NCBI RefSeq assembly: GCF_002483225.1 | Contig: NZ_DLHL01000044.1 | Span: 19,596-76,261 of the forward strand | From: Gemmatimonas sp. UBA7669 | GTDB lineage: Bacteria > Gemmatimonadota > Gemmatimonadetes > Gemmatimonadales > Gemmatimonadaceae | DNA length: 56,666 nucleotides | Reading direction: 5' to 3' | Shown here: positions 18,261-26,376 of the stretch, in pieces | How the letters are laid out: each line of letters opens with the position of its first letter | How positions within the stretch are numbered: the first letter of the stretch is position 1 | Notes under the pieces: model-generated | What the model saw: the letters and a program-made list of their open reading frames with translations, nothing else | Databases searched by the model: none | Told to the model about the DNA's origin: nothing | Position numbers and translations under genes: made by a program

Positions 18261-20583
18261 TCAGACCGGCGTTGATCTTACCGGCGTTCACCAGACCGGC
18301 CTTGACGTGACCGGTGGCGATCGCTGTATAGACGTCGCCCTGCCGGTCCCGCTGTTTCGGAGTTTCACGTATCGGGTGCCGGCACACCTGGCGTGGCCCG
18401 TGGAGCCTGGTACGCGGGTGGTGGTCCCGTTTCGGAATCGTTCGGAGGTTGGCATCTGCCTCGGCCCGTCCGCTCCACCACCGGGCGTGACGATCAAGGC
18501 GGTGCTGTCCGTGCCCGATGACGTGGTGTCGCTGCCGGCTCCGCTGCTCGAGACCGGACGATGGATTGCCGACTGGTATGCGGCGCCCATCGGTCTCACG
18601 CTGCGCGCCATGCTGCCGGTGGCGCTCGCGCAGGCCGCAACACCGCAACCCAAGTCACGTACCCAGCGGGTGGTGCGACTGGTATTGGAGCTCCCATCGC
18701 TCATGCAACGCGAGCAACTCTTTGCGCGCGCGCGGCAGCAGCGGGTGGTGTACGATCTGCTCGAGTCGCAGGGTGGCGAGGTGCCCTTCGACGCCCTGTG
18801 TGCGCAAGCGCAATGTTCACCCGGTGTGATTGCCGCGATGGTCAAGCGCGGCATCGTGGAGCTGCGCCAGGTGACCCAGTCGCGCGATCCGTTTGCTTCA
18901 CGTACCGGCGTGGCGCCTCCGCCCGAACCGTCTGCGGCGCAATGTGCGGCCATCGATGCCATTTTGCGCGGCGATCCGGGGCAGGTGTTTCTGCTGCATG
19001 GCATTACGGGCAGCGGCAAGACGCTGGTGTATATCGAGGTGCTGCGGGCCGTGCTGCAGCAGCCACAGCGCACGGCCATTGTGCTGGTGCCCGAAATCGC
19101 ACTCACGCCCCAGACCGTTGATCGCTTTCGCGGCGCGTTTGGTGATGATGTGGCCGTGCTGCATTCGGGGTTGTCAGACGGTGAGCGTCTCGACGCCTGG
19201 CAGGCCTTGCGGCGCGGCGAGCGGCGCATTGCCGTGGGCGCCCGCTCGGCGCTCTTTGCCCCACTCGAGCGCGTCGGCGTGGTCATTGTCGACGAAGAAC
19301 ACGAGGGCAGCTACAAGCAGTCGGAAGCGCCGCGCTATCATGCGCGCGAAGCCGCCATCGTGCGCGCACGGGCAGAGGGCGCGTTGGTGGTGCTGGGCAG
19401 TGCCACGCCGTCGCTCGAGAGTTGGGAGCGCAGCGAGCGCGGGCAGATCGTTCGCCTGACGCTGCCCGATCGTGCTGCTGGCGCGCAGTTGCCGCCGGTG
19501 CAGGTGGTGGATCTGCGTGCGTCCACACGGGACGCCCTGGCGAAACGCGCGCCCAACCTGCCGTTCGACGAGTCACTGGGGGTGCTCAGTGCACCGCTGG
19601 CCACGGCCATCGGTGCACGACTCGAACGCGGCGAGCAGACCCTGCTGCTGCTCAACCGGCGCGGCTACTCGGCGTTTGTGCAGTGTCATGCCTGCGGGGA
19701 CGTGAGCGCCTGTCCCCATTGCAGTATCTCCCTCACCTATCATCGCACGCCCGAAGCGCTGGTGTGTCACTATTGCCAGTATCGTACGGGCGTGCCGACG
19801 GCATGTGGTGTGTGTGGCGAGAGCACGCTGCGCCGGCGTGGATTGGGCACCCAGCAGGTGGAGCGTGTCGTGAGCGAACGCTTCCCCACAGCGCGCGTAG
19901 CGCGCATGGATGTGGATACCACCAGCGGCAAGTGGGCCCACTCCCGCATTCTCGATCAGGTGGGCCGGGGCGAGGTGGACATTCTGCTGGGAACGCAGAT
20001 GATCGCCAAGGGACTCGACTTCCCGAATGTGACGCTCGTGGGAGTGGTCGATGCCGACACCGGCCTCAACCTGCCGGACTTCCGCGCCTCGGAGCGCACG
20101 TTTCAACTACTCAGCCAGGTTGCGGGGCGTGCCGGTCGTGGTCCCAAGGGCGGCGAGGTACTGGTGCAGACTCGTCTCCCCGATGCCCATGCCGTGCGTC
20201 ACGCGCTGCGTCATGACTATCGGGGATTCGTGCACGAAGAGCTGGGACATCGCCGTCAGCCCATCTATCCGCCGTTTGTGTCGCTCACCAACGTGGTGGT
20301 GAGTGGCAGCGAGCAGCGCGCCACCGCCAGCGCCACCCAGGCTGCGGCCGAATGGGTAAGGGAGCTCGTGCAGCGTCGTGCCTTGCGGGACATCACACTC
20401 GTGGGGCCGGCGCCCTGTCCCATCGATCGCATCAAGGACCGCTGGCGCTGGCACTTTCTGCTCAAATCGTCGAGTCCCAAACTCATGTCGCGGGTTGCAC
20501 GCTACGTGGCCGAACGCTGTCCGGTGCCAGCCGAGGCGTCAATCCGACTGGTGGTGGACCGTGATCCGGTGAGCCTGTTGTAG
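18244..20583 (+). CDS. priA: Primosomal protein N' (replication restart helicase PriA)
   Basis: 779 residues if started at GTG 18244 (16-base overlap with the epimerase gene); GTG 18307 would give 758. Recognisable parts are the N-terminal DNA-binding fold (VALPVPLFRSFTYRVP), helicase Walker A GITGSGKT, the DEEH box (IVDEEHEGSYKQ), zinc-binding Cys pairs CHACGDVSACPHC and CHYCQYRTG...CGVCG, and the helicase motif QMIAKGLDFPNVTLVG. It acts at stalled forks to reload the replisome. If the upstream start is used, the protein begins with four pentapeptide-like repeats. Confidence 0.95.
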   Translation: MSPGADQTGVDLTGVHQTGLDVTGGDRCIDVALPVPLFRSFTYRVPAHLAWPVEPGTRVVVPFRNRSEVGICLGPSAPPPGVTIKAVLSVPDDVVSLPAPLLETGRWIADWYAAPIGLTLRAMLPVALAQAATPQPKSRTQRVVRLVLELPSLMQREQLFARARQQRVVYDLLESQGGEVPFDALCAQAQCSPGVIAAMVKRGIVELRQVTQSRDPFASRTGVAPPPEPSAAQCAAIDAILRGDPGQVFLLHGITGSGKTLVYIEVLRAVLQQPQRTAIVLVPEIALTPQTVDRFRGAFGDDVAVLHSGLSDGERLDAWQALRRGERRIAVGARSALFAPLERVGVVIVDEEHEGSYKQSEAPRYHAREAAIVRARAEGALVVLGSATPSLESWERSERGQIVRLTLPDRAAGAQLPPVQVVDLRASTRDALAKRAPNLPFDESLGVLSAPLATAIGARLERGEQTLLLLNRRGYSAFVQCHACGDVSACPHCSISLTYHRTPEALVCHYCQYRTGVPTACGVCGESTLRRRGLGTQQVERVVSERFPTARVARMDVDTTSGKWAHSRILDQVGRGEVDILLGTQMIAKGLDFPNVTLVGVVDADTGLNLPDFRASERTFQLLSQVAGRAGRGPKGGEVLVQTRLPDAHAVRHALRHDYRGFVHEELGHRRQPIYPPFVSLTNVVVSGSEQRATASATQAAAEWVRELVQRRALRDITLVGPAPCPIDRIKDRWRWHFLLKSSSPKLMSRVARYVAERCPVPAEASIRLVVDRDPVSLL
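18259..18318 (+). repeat. Four 15-nt tandem units at the priA 5' end
   Basis: Units 18259-18273, 18274-18288, 18289-18303 and 18304-18318 encode DQTGV, DLTGV, HQTGL and DVTGG. They straddle the stop codon of the upstream gene and lie between the two candidate priA starts. Confidence 0.55.
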
Positions 20584-20604
20584 GCGCGCATTACATTGCA
20601 GGGC

Positions 20605-21765
20605 ATGACTCCGCACCCGCTTGATCGCATTCCGCCCTACGTGTTTTACGAGCTCGACGCCCGGCGTGCCGCCATGCGCGCAAAGGGCCGCGCGCTCGTT
20701 GATGTTGGCATCGGGAGCCCTGATGGGCCCGTGCCCGAGGTTGTGGTGCAGGCCATGCGTGAGGCGGCTGGTGAACGCAGTGTGGCCGGCTATCCGCACT
20801 TTCAGGCGCATCCGCAGTATGCGGAGGCCGTCGCGCGGTATCTCGAGGCGCGCTTTGGTATCTCGGTCAATCCGGCACGGGAGATGCTGGCGCTGGCAGG
20901 CTCCAAGGAAGGCATTGCCGAGCTGCTGCTGTCGCACTGTGGCCCGGGCGACGCGGTGCTGATTCCCGAGGTGTACTACCCGGTGTATGCGCGGGCCACA
21001 CAACTGGCCGGCGCCGAGCCCGTCTTCGTGCCGTTTACGCGTGACGGTGGACTGGAGCTCGAGGCCATTCCTGCGGATGTACTGGCACGAGCGCGCGTGC
21101 TGCTCATCAACTACCCGGGCAACCCCACCACGCAGGCCGTGTCACTCGACGAATTGGCGCGCTATGTGGCCTTTGCGGAGGCGCACGACCTGCTGCTGCT
21201 CAGTGACCTAGCCTACAGCGAGTTGTCGTTCGACGGCTACGTGGTGCCCAGCGTGCTCCAGGTGCCAGGTGCGTCGCGGGTGGCGGTGGAAACGCACACC
21301 TGCAGCAAGAGCTTCAGCATGGCCGGCGTGCGCATCGCGTTTGTGGCGGGCAAGGCCGAGGCCATCGCGCGTCTTGATGCCTATCGCTCCAACATCGGCT
21401 ACGGTGTGTCGACGGTGGCGCAGTTGGCGGGAGCCGCAGCGTTTCGTCATCACGCGACGCTCGTGCCGGAAACGGTGGCGCGCTATCGCACACGGCGCGA
21501 TGTGGTGGCCGCGGCATTCAATCGCGGCGGATGGGCGGTGGAAGCGCCACGTGCCACGATGTACTTCTGGCTCGACGTACCCTCCGGCGTGGATGACTGG
21601 GCCTGGGTGGATGCGCTGATGGAGGGCCCAGGTGTGGTGGTGACGCCGGGCATTGCATTTGGCGCCGCGGGACGCGGCAAGTTCCGAATCAGTCTGGTGC
21701 AGCCGGAGGCGTTGCTGGAAGAGACGGTGGCAGGGATTGTGGCGGTGCGGCGGGCTTTCGCGTAG
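20605..21765 (+). CDS. PLP-dependent class I/II aminotransferase (LL-DAP/succinyl-DAP aminotransferase-like)
   Basis: 386 residues from ATG 20605. The PLP-binding pattern is complete: SKEG near 100-103, NYPGNPT at 169-175, D201-x-x-Y204, the Schiff-base K235 in THTCSKSFSMAGVRIAF, and a C-terminal GKFRISL with the carboxylate-binding Arg. The overall pattern resembles DapC/DapL-type enzymes of lysine and diaminopimelate synthesis, but other amino-acid aminotransferases share it. The gene is 21 bases after priA and may be cotranscribed with it. Confidence 0.88.
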   Translation: MTPHPLDRIPPYVFYELDARRAAMRAKGRALVDVGIGSPDGPVPEVVVQAMREAAGERSVAGYPHFQAHPQYAEAVARYLEARFGISVNPAREMLALAGSKEGIAELLLSHCGPGDAVLIPEVYYPVYARATQLAGAEPVFVPFTRDGGLELEAIPADVLARARVLLINYPGNPTTQAVSLDELARYVAFAEAHDLLLLSDLAYSELSFDGYVVPSVLQVPGASRVAVETHTCSKSFSMAGVRIAFVAGKAEAIARLDAYRSNIGYGVSTVAQLAGAAAFRHHATLVPETVARYRTRRDVVAAAFNRGGWAVEAPRATMYFWLDVPSGVDDWAWVDALMEGPGVVVTPGIAFGAAGRGKFRISLVQPEALLEETVAGIVAVRRAFA

Positions 21766-21776
21766 CCCTCTGGATT

Positions 21777-21914
21777 GGTTGGAACAGAAGGGGTGAGGAT
21801 CGGAGGATCGGAGGATAAGAGAGGCGGGCGTCGGGGGACTCTGATGCTGTGAGTCCCCCGACGCCCGCCCCTCCAATTCTCGGATCCACCGATCCTCACC
21901 CCTTCAGTTCAACC
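21777..21914. repeat. Giant imperfect palindrome between convergent genes
   Basis: Left arm 21777-21841 and right arm 21851-21914 are complementary over about 64 bases with a few mismatches. The innermost perfect part is tcgggggactc/gagtcccccga around a 9-base loop. The outer arms pair aaggggtgaggatcgg with ccgatcctcacccctt. It lies between the convergent aminotransferase and yceI genes. It could be a bidirectional terminator or a palindromic mobile repeat; it is far longer than an ordinary terminator. Confidence 0.8.
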
Positions 21915-21954
21915 CATCCGGCGGGAGGCGCGAACTCGGAGCCCCGTCTCGAGA

Positions 21955-22545
21955 TCAGTTGGCCGGCTTCGGCGCGTTGAGCGCGATATCCCACTGCACC
22001 TGCACGTCCTTCTGAATGGGGTTGAGCTTCGAATCGTAGGACACGCCATAGGCCATGCGGTCGATCACGAAGCTGCCCTTGAAGCGACCCGCGCCCTCCT
22101 CGTAGAACACCATCGTCGCCGGCACCGTGATGCGCTTGGTCGTGCCGCGCACGGTGAGGTCGCCCGTGATTTCCAGCGCGTTGGCCGCGGCCTGCTTCAC
22201 GCTCACCGACTTGAAGGTGATGACCGGGTGCTTCTCGACGTCGAAGAAGTCCGCGCTCTTGAGGTGTCCATCGCGGCGTTCGTTGCGCGTGTTGATGGAC
22301 GCGGCATCAATGCTGATGCTGACGGAAGACGCGGACCAGTTGGCCGGATCCAGCTTCACGTCGGCGTCCCACTTGCCGAAGAAGCCGTGCGCGGAAAGCA
22401 GACGCGAGTCGGCGACGAAGTTGATTTCACTGTGCGCCTTGTCGACGACGTGCGGCTTGGCGTCAGGCAGCGGACGGGCGGCGGCCAGCATGGGCAGCGC
22501 GAGCGCAAGCGCCGCGAGGCGGATGGAGCGAGTCTTGGTGATCAT
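21955..22545 (-). CDS. YceI family periplasmic lipocalin-like protein
   Basis: 196 residues. The start at 22545 is set by a good ribosome site (CCGGAG, 7 bases upstream) and by the signal peptide that begins there (MITKTRSIRLAALALALPML). The mature part has the YceI pattern: DKAHSEINF, LLSAHGFFGKWDADV, SVSISIDAASINTRNERRDGH, FFDVEKHPVITFKS, and a final DRMAYGVSYDSK. YceI proteins bind polyisoprenoid lipids in a lipocalin-like barrel. The region upstream (22546-22733) is a divergent promoter region shared with the next gene. Confidence 0.93.
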   Translation of the reverse strand: MITKTRSIRLAALALALPMLAAARPLPDAKPHVVDKAHSEINFVADSRLLSAHGFFGKWDADVKLDPANWSASSVSISIDAASINTRNERRDGHLKSADFFDVEKHPVITFKSVSVKQAAANALEITGDLTVRGTTKRITVPATMVFYEEGAGRFKGSFVIDRMAYGVSYDSKLNPIQKDVQVQWDIALNAPKPAN

Positions 22546-22733
22546 GGCAACTCCGGAGGCGGTGTGTTTGTGGGACTGATAAAAGGCACAGCAACTGTTC
22601 ATAACTGAGATTTAGTGAAACCAAGAGAGGTCCGCAAGGGGCAGGCCTGTTGGGGGGGGCCGCAGTCGGCGATTTTACAAGAATGTTGAGGGAGCGAGCC
22701 CCGTTCCCCCGCAGTTCCTCGACCTTGGTATAG

Positions 22734-23438
22734 ATGAGCGTTCCGGTTCCTGACGTGTCCGAAGACCAGGTGGCGCCGCCGGCGCCCCATGTCCCCGACC
22801 GGGCCGATGCGCCGGTGTCTGAGGTGACGGAGCGGTTTCTGCGGGCAGTGATTGCGGAAGTGCCACTCGAGCTGATCGAGGAGCTGCACCTGTTCTCGCC
22901 ACTCCGTCAGGGAACGGTCGAGACGGGGATCGCGGTGCTGGCGGCACGGAAGGCGGCGCCCATGGCGGAAGAGCAGCTGGAGTTGGCGGAGGAACAGCAA
23001 ACGGCGATAGCCGTAGAAGCAGAAGCCGTTGCGCCGGAAGCCGAGGGGGCTGAACAGCAAACGGCGATAGCCGAAGCAGCAGAAGCCGTTGCGCCGGAAG
23101 CCGAAATAGCAGAAGCCGAAGGGGCAGAACCTGCCGTTGAGGCTACTGCCGTTGAGGCTACTGATGTCGAGGCTGCTGAAGTCCCGGCTGCCGCAGTTTC
23201 ACCCCGACTGCCTTCGACCCAACGCCACACCGTGTTCACCGCCCGCTACCGCTACGTCATCAAGGGGCCCGAGCGCGGCAAGTGGGAGGCCAGTCTCAAG
23301 GCGGAAGCCGACGCGCCCCTCATCACCGTGGAAACCGTGGTGCGTGGCGTGCAGCGCCGTGCCGGCGAGGAGTCAGAGATCGTTCGCTACTCGGCCGCGC
23401 AAATCGCGCGCGCTTTGCGTCTGCCGCTCAACGCCTGA
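22734..23438 (+). CDS. Acidic repeat-containing hypothetical protein
   Basis: 234 residues. The first 70 residues are Pro/Val/Glu-rich with a helix (VIAEVPLELIEELHLF). The middle is a low-complexity Glu/Ala segment made of two 20-residue copies starting EQQTAIA, then three VEAT-type pentamers. The last 75 residues are a compact conserved-looking domain (TARYRYVIKGPERGKWEASL ... EIVRYSAAQIARALRLPLN). No family recognised. It ends 4 bases before the Fur-family gene, so the two are probably cotranscribed. Confidence 0.65.
   Translation: MSVPVPDVSEDQVAPPAPHVPDRADAPVSEVTERFLRAVIAEVPLELIEELHLFSPLRQGTVETGIAVLAARKAAPMAEEQLELAEEQQTAIAVEAEAVAPEAEGAEQQTAIAEAAEAVAPEAEIAEAEGAEPAVEATAVEATDVEAAEVPAAAVSPRLPSTQRHTVFTARYRYVIKGPERGKWEASLKAEADAPLITVETVVRGVQRRAGEESEIVRYSAAQIARALRLPLNA
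22992..23178 (+). repeat. 60-nt direct repeat plus 15-nt tandem units inside coding sequence
   Basis: A 60-base period repeat starts at 22992 and 23052 (both gaacagcaaacggcgatagc) with few differences. At about 23134-23178 three 15-base units starting gttgaggct or gtcgaggct follow. All units keep the reading frame, so copy-number change would lengthen or shorten the acidic linker without breaking the gene. Confidence 0.75.
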
Positions 23439-23442
23439 CCTC

Positions 23443-23910
23443 ATGAGTCACGAGAGTGATGCGGCCGCGATTGATGCTGATCGCGAGGCGTTCCGCAACT
23501 ATCTGCGTGATCACAACCTGCCGGCCACGGCACAGCGGCTGGTCATCGCCGACGTGGTCCTCGGCACCGATCGGCATCTCTCGGCAGAAGAGGTGGCCAG
23601 CGAAGTGAAAGCTCGTGGTGCGAGCGCGGGCACGGCCACGGTCTATCGCACGCTCGAGGTGCTCGTGCGAAGCGGTCTCGTGGTGGAACGGGATTTTGGT
23701 GAGGGCTTCAAGCGATACGAGGCGTCCCGTGGTGTGCCCAATCACGAACATCTCATCTGCACCGTGTGTGGGCGGGTCACCGAGTTCCGCGACGAGCGCC
23801 TCGAGCGCATGACCACGTTGCTCGCCGAGGCCCACGATTTCTCGCGGCAGCGGCACCGCCTGGTGATCTACGGACTGTGCGGCGACTGCCGCCGCGGTCC
23901 GGCGCGTTGA
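23443..23910 (+). CDS. Fur/PerR/Zur-family metalloregulator
   Basis: 155 residues from ATG 23443. N-terminal winged helix (LPATAQRLVIADVVL, HLSAEEVASEV, GTATVYRTLEVLVRSGLV) and dimerisation domain with metal sites: H101-E-H103 followed by C106-x2-C109 and C146-x2-C149. The two CxxC pairs form the structural zinc site of the family. Which metal or stress it senses cannot be decided; neighbouring ferritin-like and thiol-redox (CcdA) genes make iron or peroxide plausible. It is preceded by the acidic repeat protein gene. Confidence 0.92.
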   Translation: MSHESDAAAIDADREAFRNYLRDHNLPATAQRLVIADVVLGTDRHLSAEEVASEVKARGASAGTATVYRTLEVLVRSGLVVERDFGEGFKRYEASRGVPNHEHLICTVCGRVTEFRDERLERMTTLLAEAHDFSRQRHRLVIYGLCGDCRRGPAR

Positions 23911-23949
23911 TCACCAAGCGCGGATCACCAGGCGCTGATCGCTGATCAA
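23909..23949. repeat. GATCACCA direct repeats after the Fur-family gene
   Basis: Two 14-base units (gatcaccaagcgcg, gatcaccaggcgct) are followed by gatcgctgatcaa. The ends ttgatca/tgatcaa are also inverted repeats. They overlap the stop codon of the regulator gene and precede ccdA, so they could be a weak terminator or a binding site. Confidence 0.35.
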
Positions 23950-23987
23950 CTCCGATACACGCGTTCCCCACTCTGCTCCGCACTCTC

Positions 23988-24713
23988 ATGGCTCCTGAGT
24001 CCCTGTCACTCTTTGTCGCGTTCACCGCCGGTCTGCTCAGCTTCCTGAGCCCCTGCGTGCTGCCGCTGGTGCCGAGCTACGTCACGTTCATCACGGGCAT
24101 GGGGCTCGACGATGTCTCGCGTGCGCGACGCACCGCACTGGTGCATGCCCTGCTGTTCGTACTGGGCTTCACGTTCATCTTCGTGGCGCTTGGCGCCGGC
24201 GCGAGTGCGTTCGGGCAGTTGCTGCGCGAGTATCGCGTCTGGATTGCCCGCGTGGGCGGTGTGCTCATGGTGCTGATGGGCCTGTGGATGCTGGATGTCA
24301 TCCGCATCGGCGCCCTGCAGCAGGAACGCCGCATGCACCTGAGCGACAAGCCGCTGGGCTACCTCGGCACCGTCGTGGTGGGCATCGCGTTTGGTGCCGG
24401 CTGGACACCCTGTCTTGGCCCGACGCTTGGCGCCATTCTGCTGCTCGCCGCCAACGAATCGGAGTTGGCGAAGGGCATCACGCTGCTCATTGCGTACTCG
24501 CTCGGACTTGCGGTGCCGTTTCTCCTCAGCGCGCTGTTGCTCGATCGCTTCCTCGGCTTCTTCCAGAAGTTCAAGCACAACATCGGACGCGTAAATCGCA
24601 TCGCGGGCATTCTGCTGGTGCTGGTGGGCATTCTGATGTTCACCGGCTGGTTCGAGCGCCTGGCGGCGTGGTTGCAGCCTCTCACGCCGGCCTTCCTCGT
24701 CGAACGCATCTGA
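23988..24713 (+). CDS. ccdA: Cytochrome c biogenesis/thiol transporter CcdA
   Basis: 241 residues with six predicted TM helices. The redox Cys pair of the family is present: C23 in SFLSPCVLPLVPSY and C142 in GAGWTPCLGPTLGA. CcdA carries reducing power from cytoplasmic thioredoxin across the inner membrane for cytochrome c maturation and other periplasmic thiol proteins. Length matches the short CcdA form without the DsbD thioredoxin domains. It is followed by a hairpin terminator. Confidence 0.94.
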   Translation: MAPESLSLFVAFTAGLLSFLSPCVLPLVPSYVTFITGMGLDDVSRARRTALVHALLFVLGFTFIFVALGAGASAFGQLLREYRVWIARVGGVLMVLMGLWMLDVIRIGALQQERRMHLSDKPLGYLGTVVVGIAFGAGWTPCLGPTLGAILLLAANESELAKGITLLIAYSLGLAVPFLLSALLLDRFLGFFQKFKHNIGRVNRIAGILLVLVGILMFTGWFERLAAWLQPLTPAFLVERI

Positions 24714-24738
24714 TCCGCCGCACACCACCGCACAGACA

Positions 24739-24779
24739 AACAGGGCAGACCACCGCGAGGTGATCTGCCCTGTGTTTTT
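24739..24779. terminator. Bidirectional hairpin terminator
   Basis: cagggcagaccacc (24741-24754) pairs with ggtgatctgccctg (24759-24772) with a single mismatch and a GCGA loop, followed by tgttttt on the plus strand. It lies between the convergent ccdA and ferritin-like genes. Confidence 0.8.
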
Positions 24780-24820
24780 CGTGTGACCGCCGCGGCGTGT
24801 TCTGCCGCGCGTTGATGCGA

Positions 24821-25519
24821 TCAGGTCAGGAACGGCATGACGATCGCCGTTACCTGCTCCTTGGTCAGCGGCTCATCAAACGCCTCCGTGGCCGCCATCA
24901 CACCGCCGTTCGCCGAGAAGCCCGGCAGGGAGGACAGCGCCACTCCGCCCTGCGACGCCAGCTCTTCACCGTCGTAGATGCCCTGCGTGAAAGCCGGCAG
25001 ATCCTCGCGGCTGTTGCCCACGATCCAGCCCTTCTTGCCACGCAAGCGTCGCACCTGCGCCGCATGACGCGCTTCCACCGAGTGAATGGACAGGGCGGCG
25101 CTCAACACTGCCTTGTCGCTGATCAGGCGCGCCGCCTGACCCTTGTAGGCTCGCACGCCAGTGTCCTCAAAGGCCATGGCCAGCGCCTTGAACGTTTCGT
25201 ACTGACCACTGGCAAACGCAAACCCCTGCAACGCGCCCTTGGCCGTGTAGTCGAACGTCGGCTTGGCGATGGGGGTGGCGCCCTTGCCGCTGATCACGGC
25301 CTGCAGGGCTTGCACGTGCACGGCCTCATGCTCGGCGATGGTGCCAAACACCACACGGTCAGCGGTGGGAATGAGGTTGGAGGCCGCCATGCCGCGCTGA
25401 TAGAAGTCGGCTTCGAGGTATTCCAGGAGCAGGGCGAACTGCAGCACGTCGAGCACATCCGACGGATTGCTGGCGCTGTCGAGTACCGATGTAAGTGAAG
25501 GAGCCATGGTCGTCGTCAC
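24821..25519 (-). CDS. Ferritin-like domain protein (second of pair)
   Basis: 232 residues from GTG 25519, which overlaps the upstream stop by 4 bp; ATG 25507 is an alternative start. Ferritin-like four-helix pattern: helix 1 LQFALLLEYLEADFYQRG, helix 2 with EHEAVHVQALQAVI, a later helix AFEDTGVRAYKGQAARL, and SIHSVEARHAAQVRRLRG with the last E-x-x-H. These carboxylate/His positions can hold a di-metal site. No signal peptide is seen. Related proteins are described as Rds1/desiccation-linked ferritin_2 domains; function here unknown. Confidence 0.82.
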   Translation of the reverse strand: MTTTMAPSLTSVLDSASNPSDVLDVLQFALLLEYLEADFYQRGMAASNLIPTADRVVFGTIAEHEAVHVQALQAVISGKGATPIAKPTFDYTAKGALQGFAFASGQYETFKALAMAFEDTGVRAYKGQAARLISDKAVLSAALSIHSVEARHAAQVRRLRGKKGWIVGNSREDLPAFTQGIYDGEELASQGGVALSSLPGFSANGGVMAATEAFDEPLTKEQVTAIVMPFLT

Positions 25520-26268
25520 CCGTTGTTGTTGGGTCCCTGCACAAACGTGCTGGGCGCGTTGGCAAAGCCGAGACGGTCGACGACGAAGCCCTGCGCCGCG
25601 CCGGCCACCTTGCCGGGCGAGAACACGTCGTCAAAGGCGGTAGGAGAGAACGCTGCGCTGCCAGGCGCCAGCAAGTCACGAATGACGGCGGCGTGGCGCG
25701 CCTCCACACTCACGATCTTGCCGGCGAGTGTGAGGAAGGTGCCTGAGGCGAGATACTGGCCGGCGCCATTGTACGCCGCCACGCCGAGGTCTTCGAACGT
25801 GCGCGCGGCAGTGAGCACCGACACACGATCGCGGAAGTTCACGCCCGGATACGTGGGAGAGAGCGTGAAGTCATTGCTGCTGCCGAGGGCTGCCTTGAAC
25901 AGTTCGCGGTGCTGTACTTCGTGATACTTGATGTCGAGCAGAATGGCCTTCTCGGCCGCCGTCAGATTGGATTGATCGAAGGCGGCGACGGCCTGCGTGT
26001 AGAAGTCCGCCTCGAGCTGCTCGAGGGCATACGCGAACTGCAGGACCGCCACATCGCCCTTGGCAAAGTCGATTGTGAGCGGGGAGCCGCTGTTGGGTGT
26101 GGCTGGCGCCATGGGCGCCATGGGATTGTCATCGCTGCAACCGATGAGTGCCGTGGGCAGGAGCACCAGGCTGCCGCCCATGGCCATGAGCTTGAGCACT
26201 TCGCGGCGCGAACGCAGGCTGCCGAGGCTGGCAGCGTCGCCGACAGTGAGAGAAGGTCGCGTGGACAT
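25516..26268 (-). CDS. Ferritin-like domain protein with Tat-lipoprotein signal
   Basis: 250 residues. Start 26268 is supported by CCGGAG 8 bases upstream. The N-terminus has a twin-arginine motif SRREVLK (R21-R22) and a lipobox L-I-G-C44, so it should be exported folded and lipidated. The mature part repeats the ferritin-like pattern of its partner: LQFAYALEQLEADFYTQ, IKYHEVQHRELFKAAL, FEDLGVAAYNG, IVSVEARHAAVIRDLL. The two genes are translationally coupled and probably arose by duplication, giving one exported and one apparently cytosolic paralogue. Confidence 0.88.
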   Translation of the reverse strand: MSTRPSLTVGDAASLGSLRSRREVLKLMAMGGSLVLLPTALIGCSDDNPMAPMAPATPNSGSPLTIDFAKGDVAVLQFAYALEQLEADFYTQAVAAFDQSNLTAAEKAILLDIKYHEVQHRELFKAALGSSNDFTLSPTYPGVNFRDRVSVLTAARTFEDLGVAAYNGAGQYLASGTFLTLAGKIVSVEARHAAVIRDLLAPGSAAFSPTAFDDVFSPGKVAGAAQGFVVDRLGFANAPSTFVQGPNNNG

Positions 26269-26376
26269 GCACACTCCGGGTAGCAAGTCGCGTCAACACA
26301 GGCGCCGTGCCTGCTGGACGGATGGGCTACGCCGGAATGCGGCAGCCGGATGTATGCAATCTTCAGACGCCCCGGG

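Noticed and set aside
22992..23178. CRISPR-like repeats
   Set aside because: The repeats are contiguous, in-frame and coding, with no spacers.
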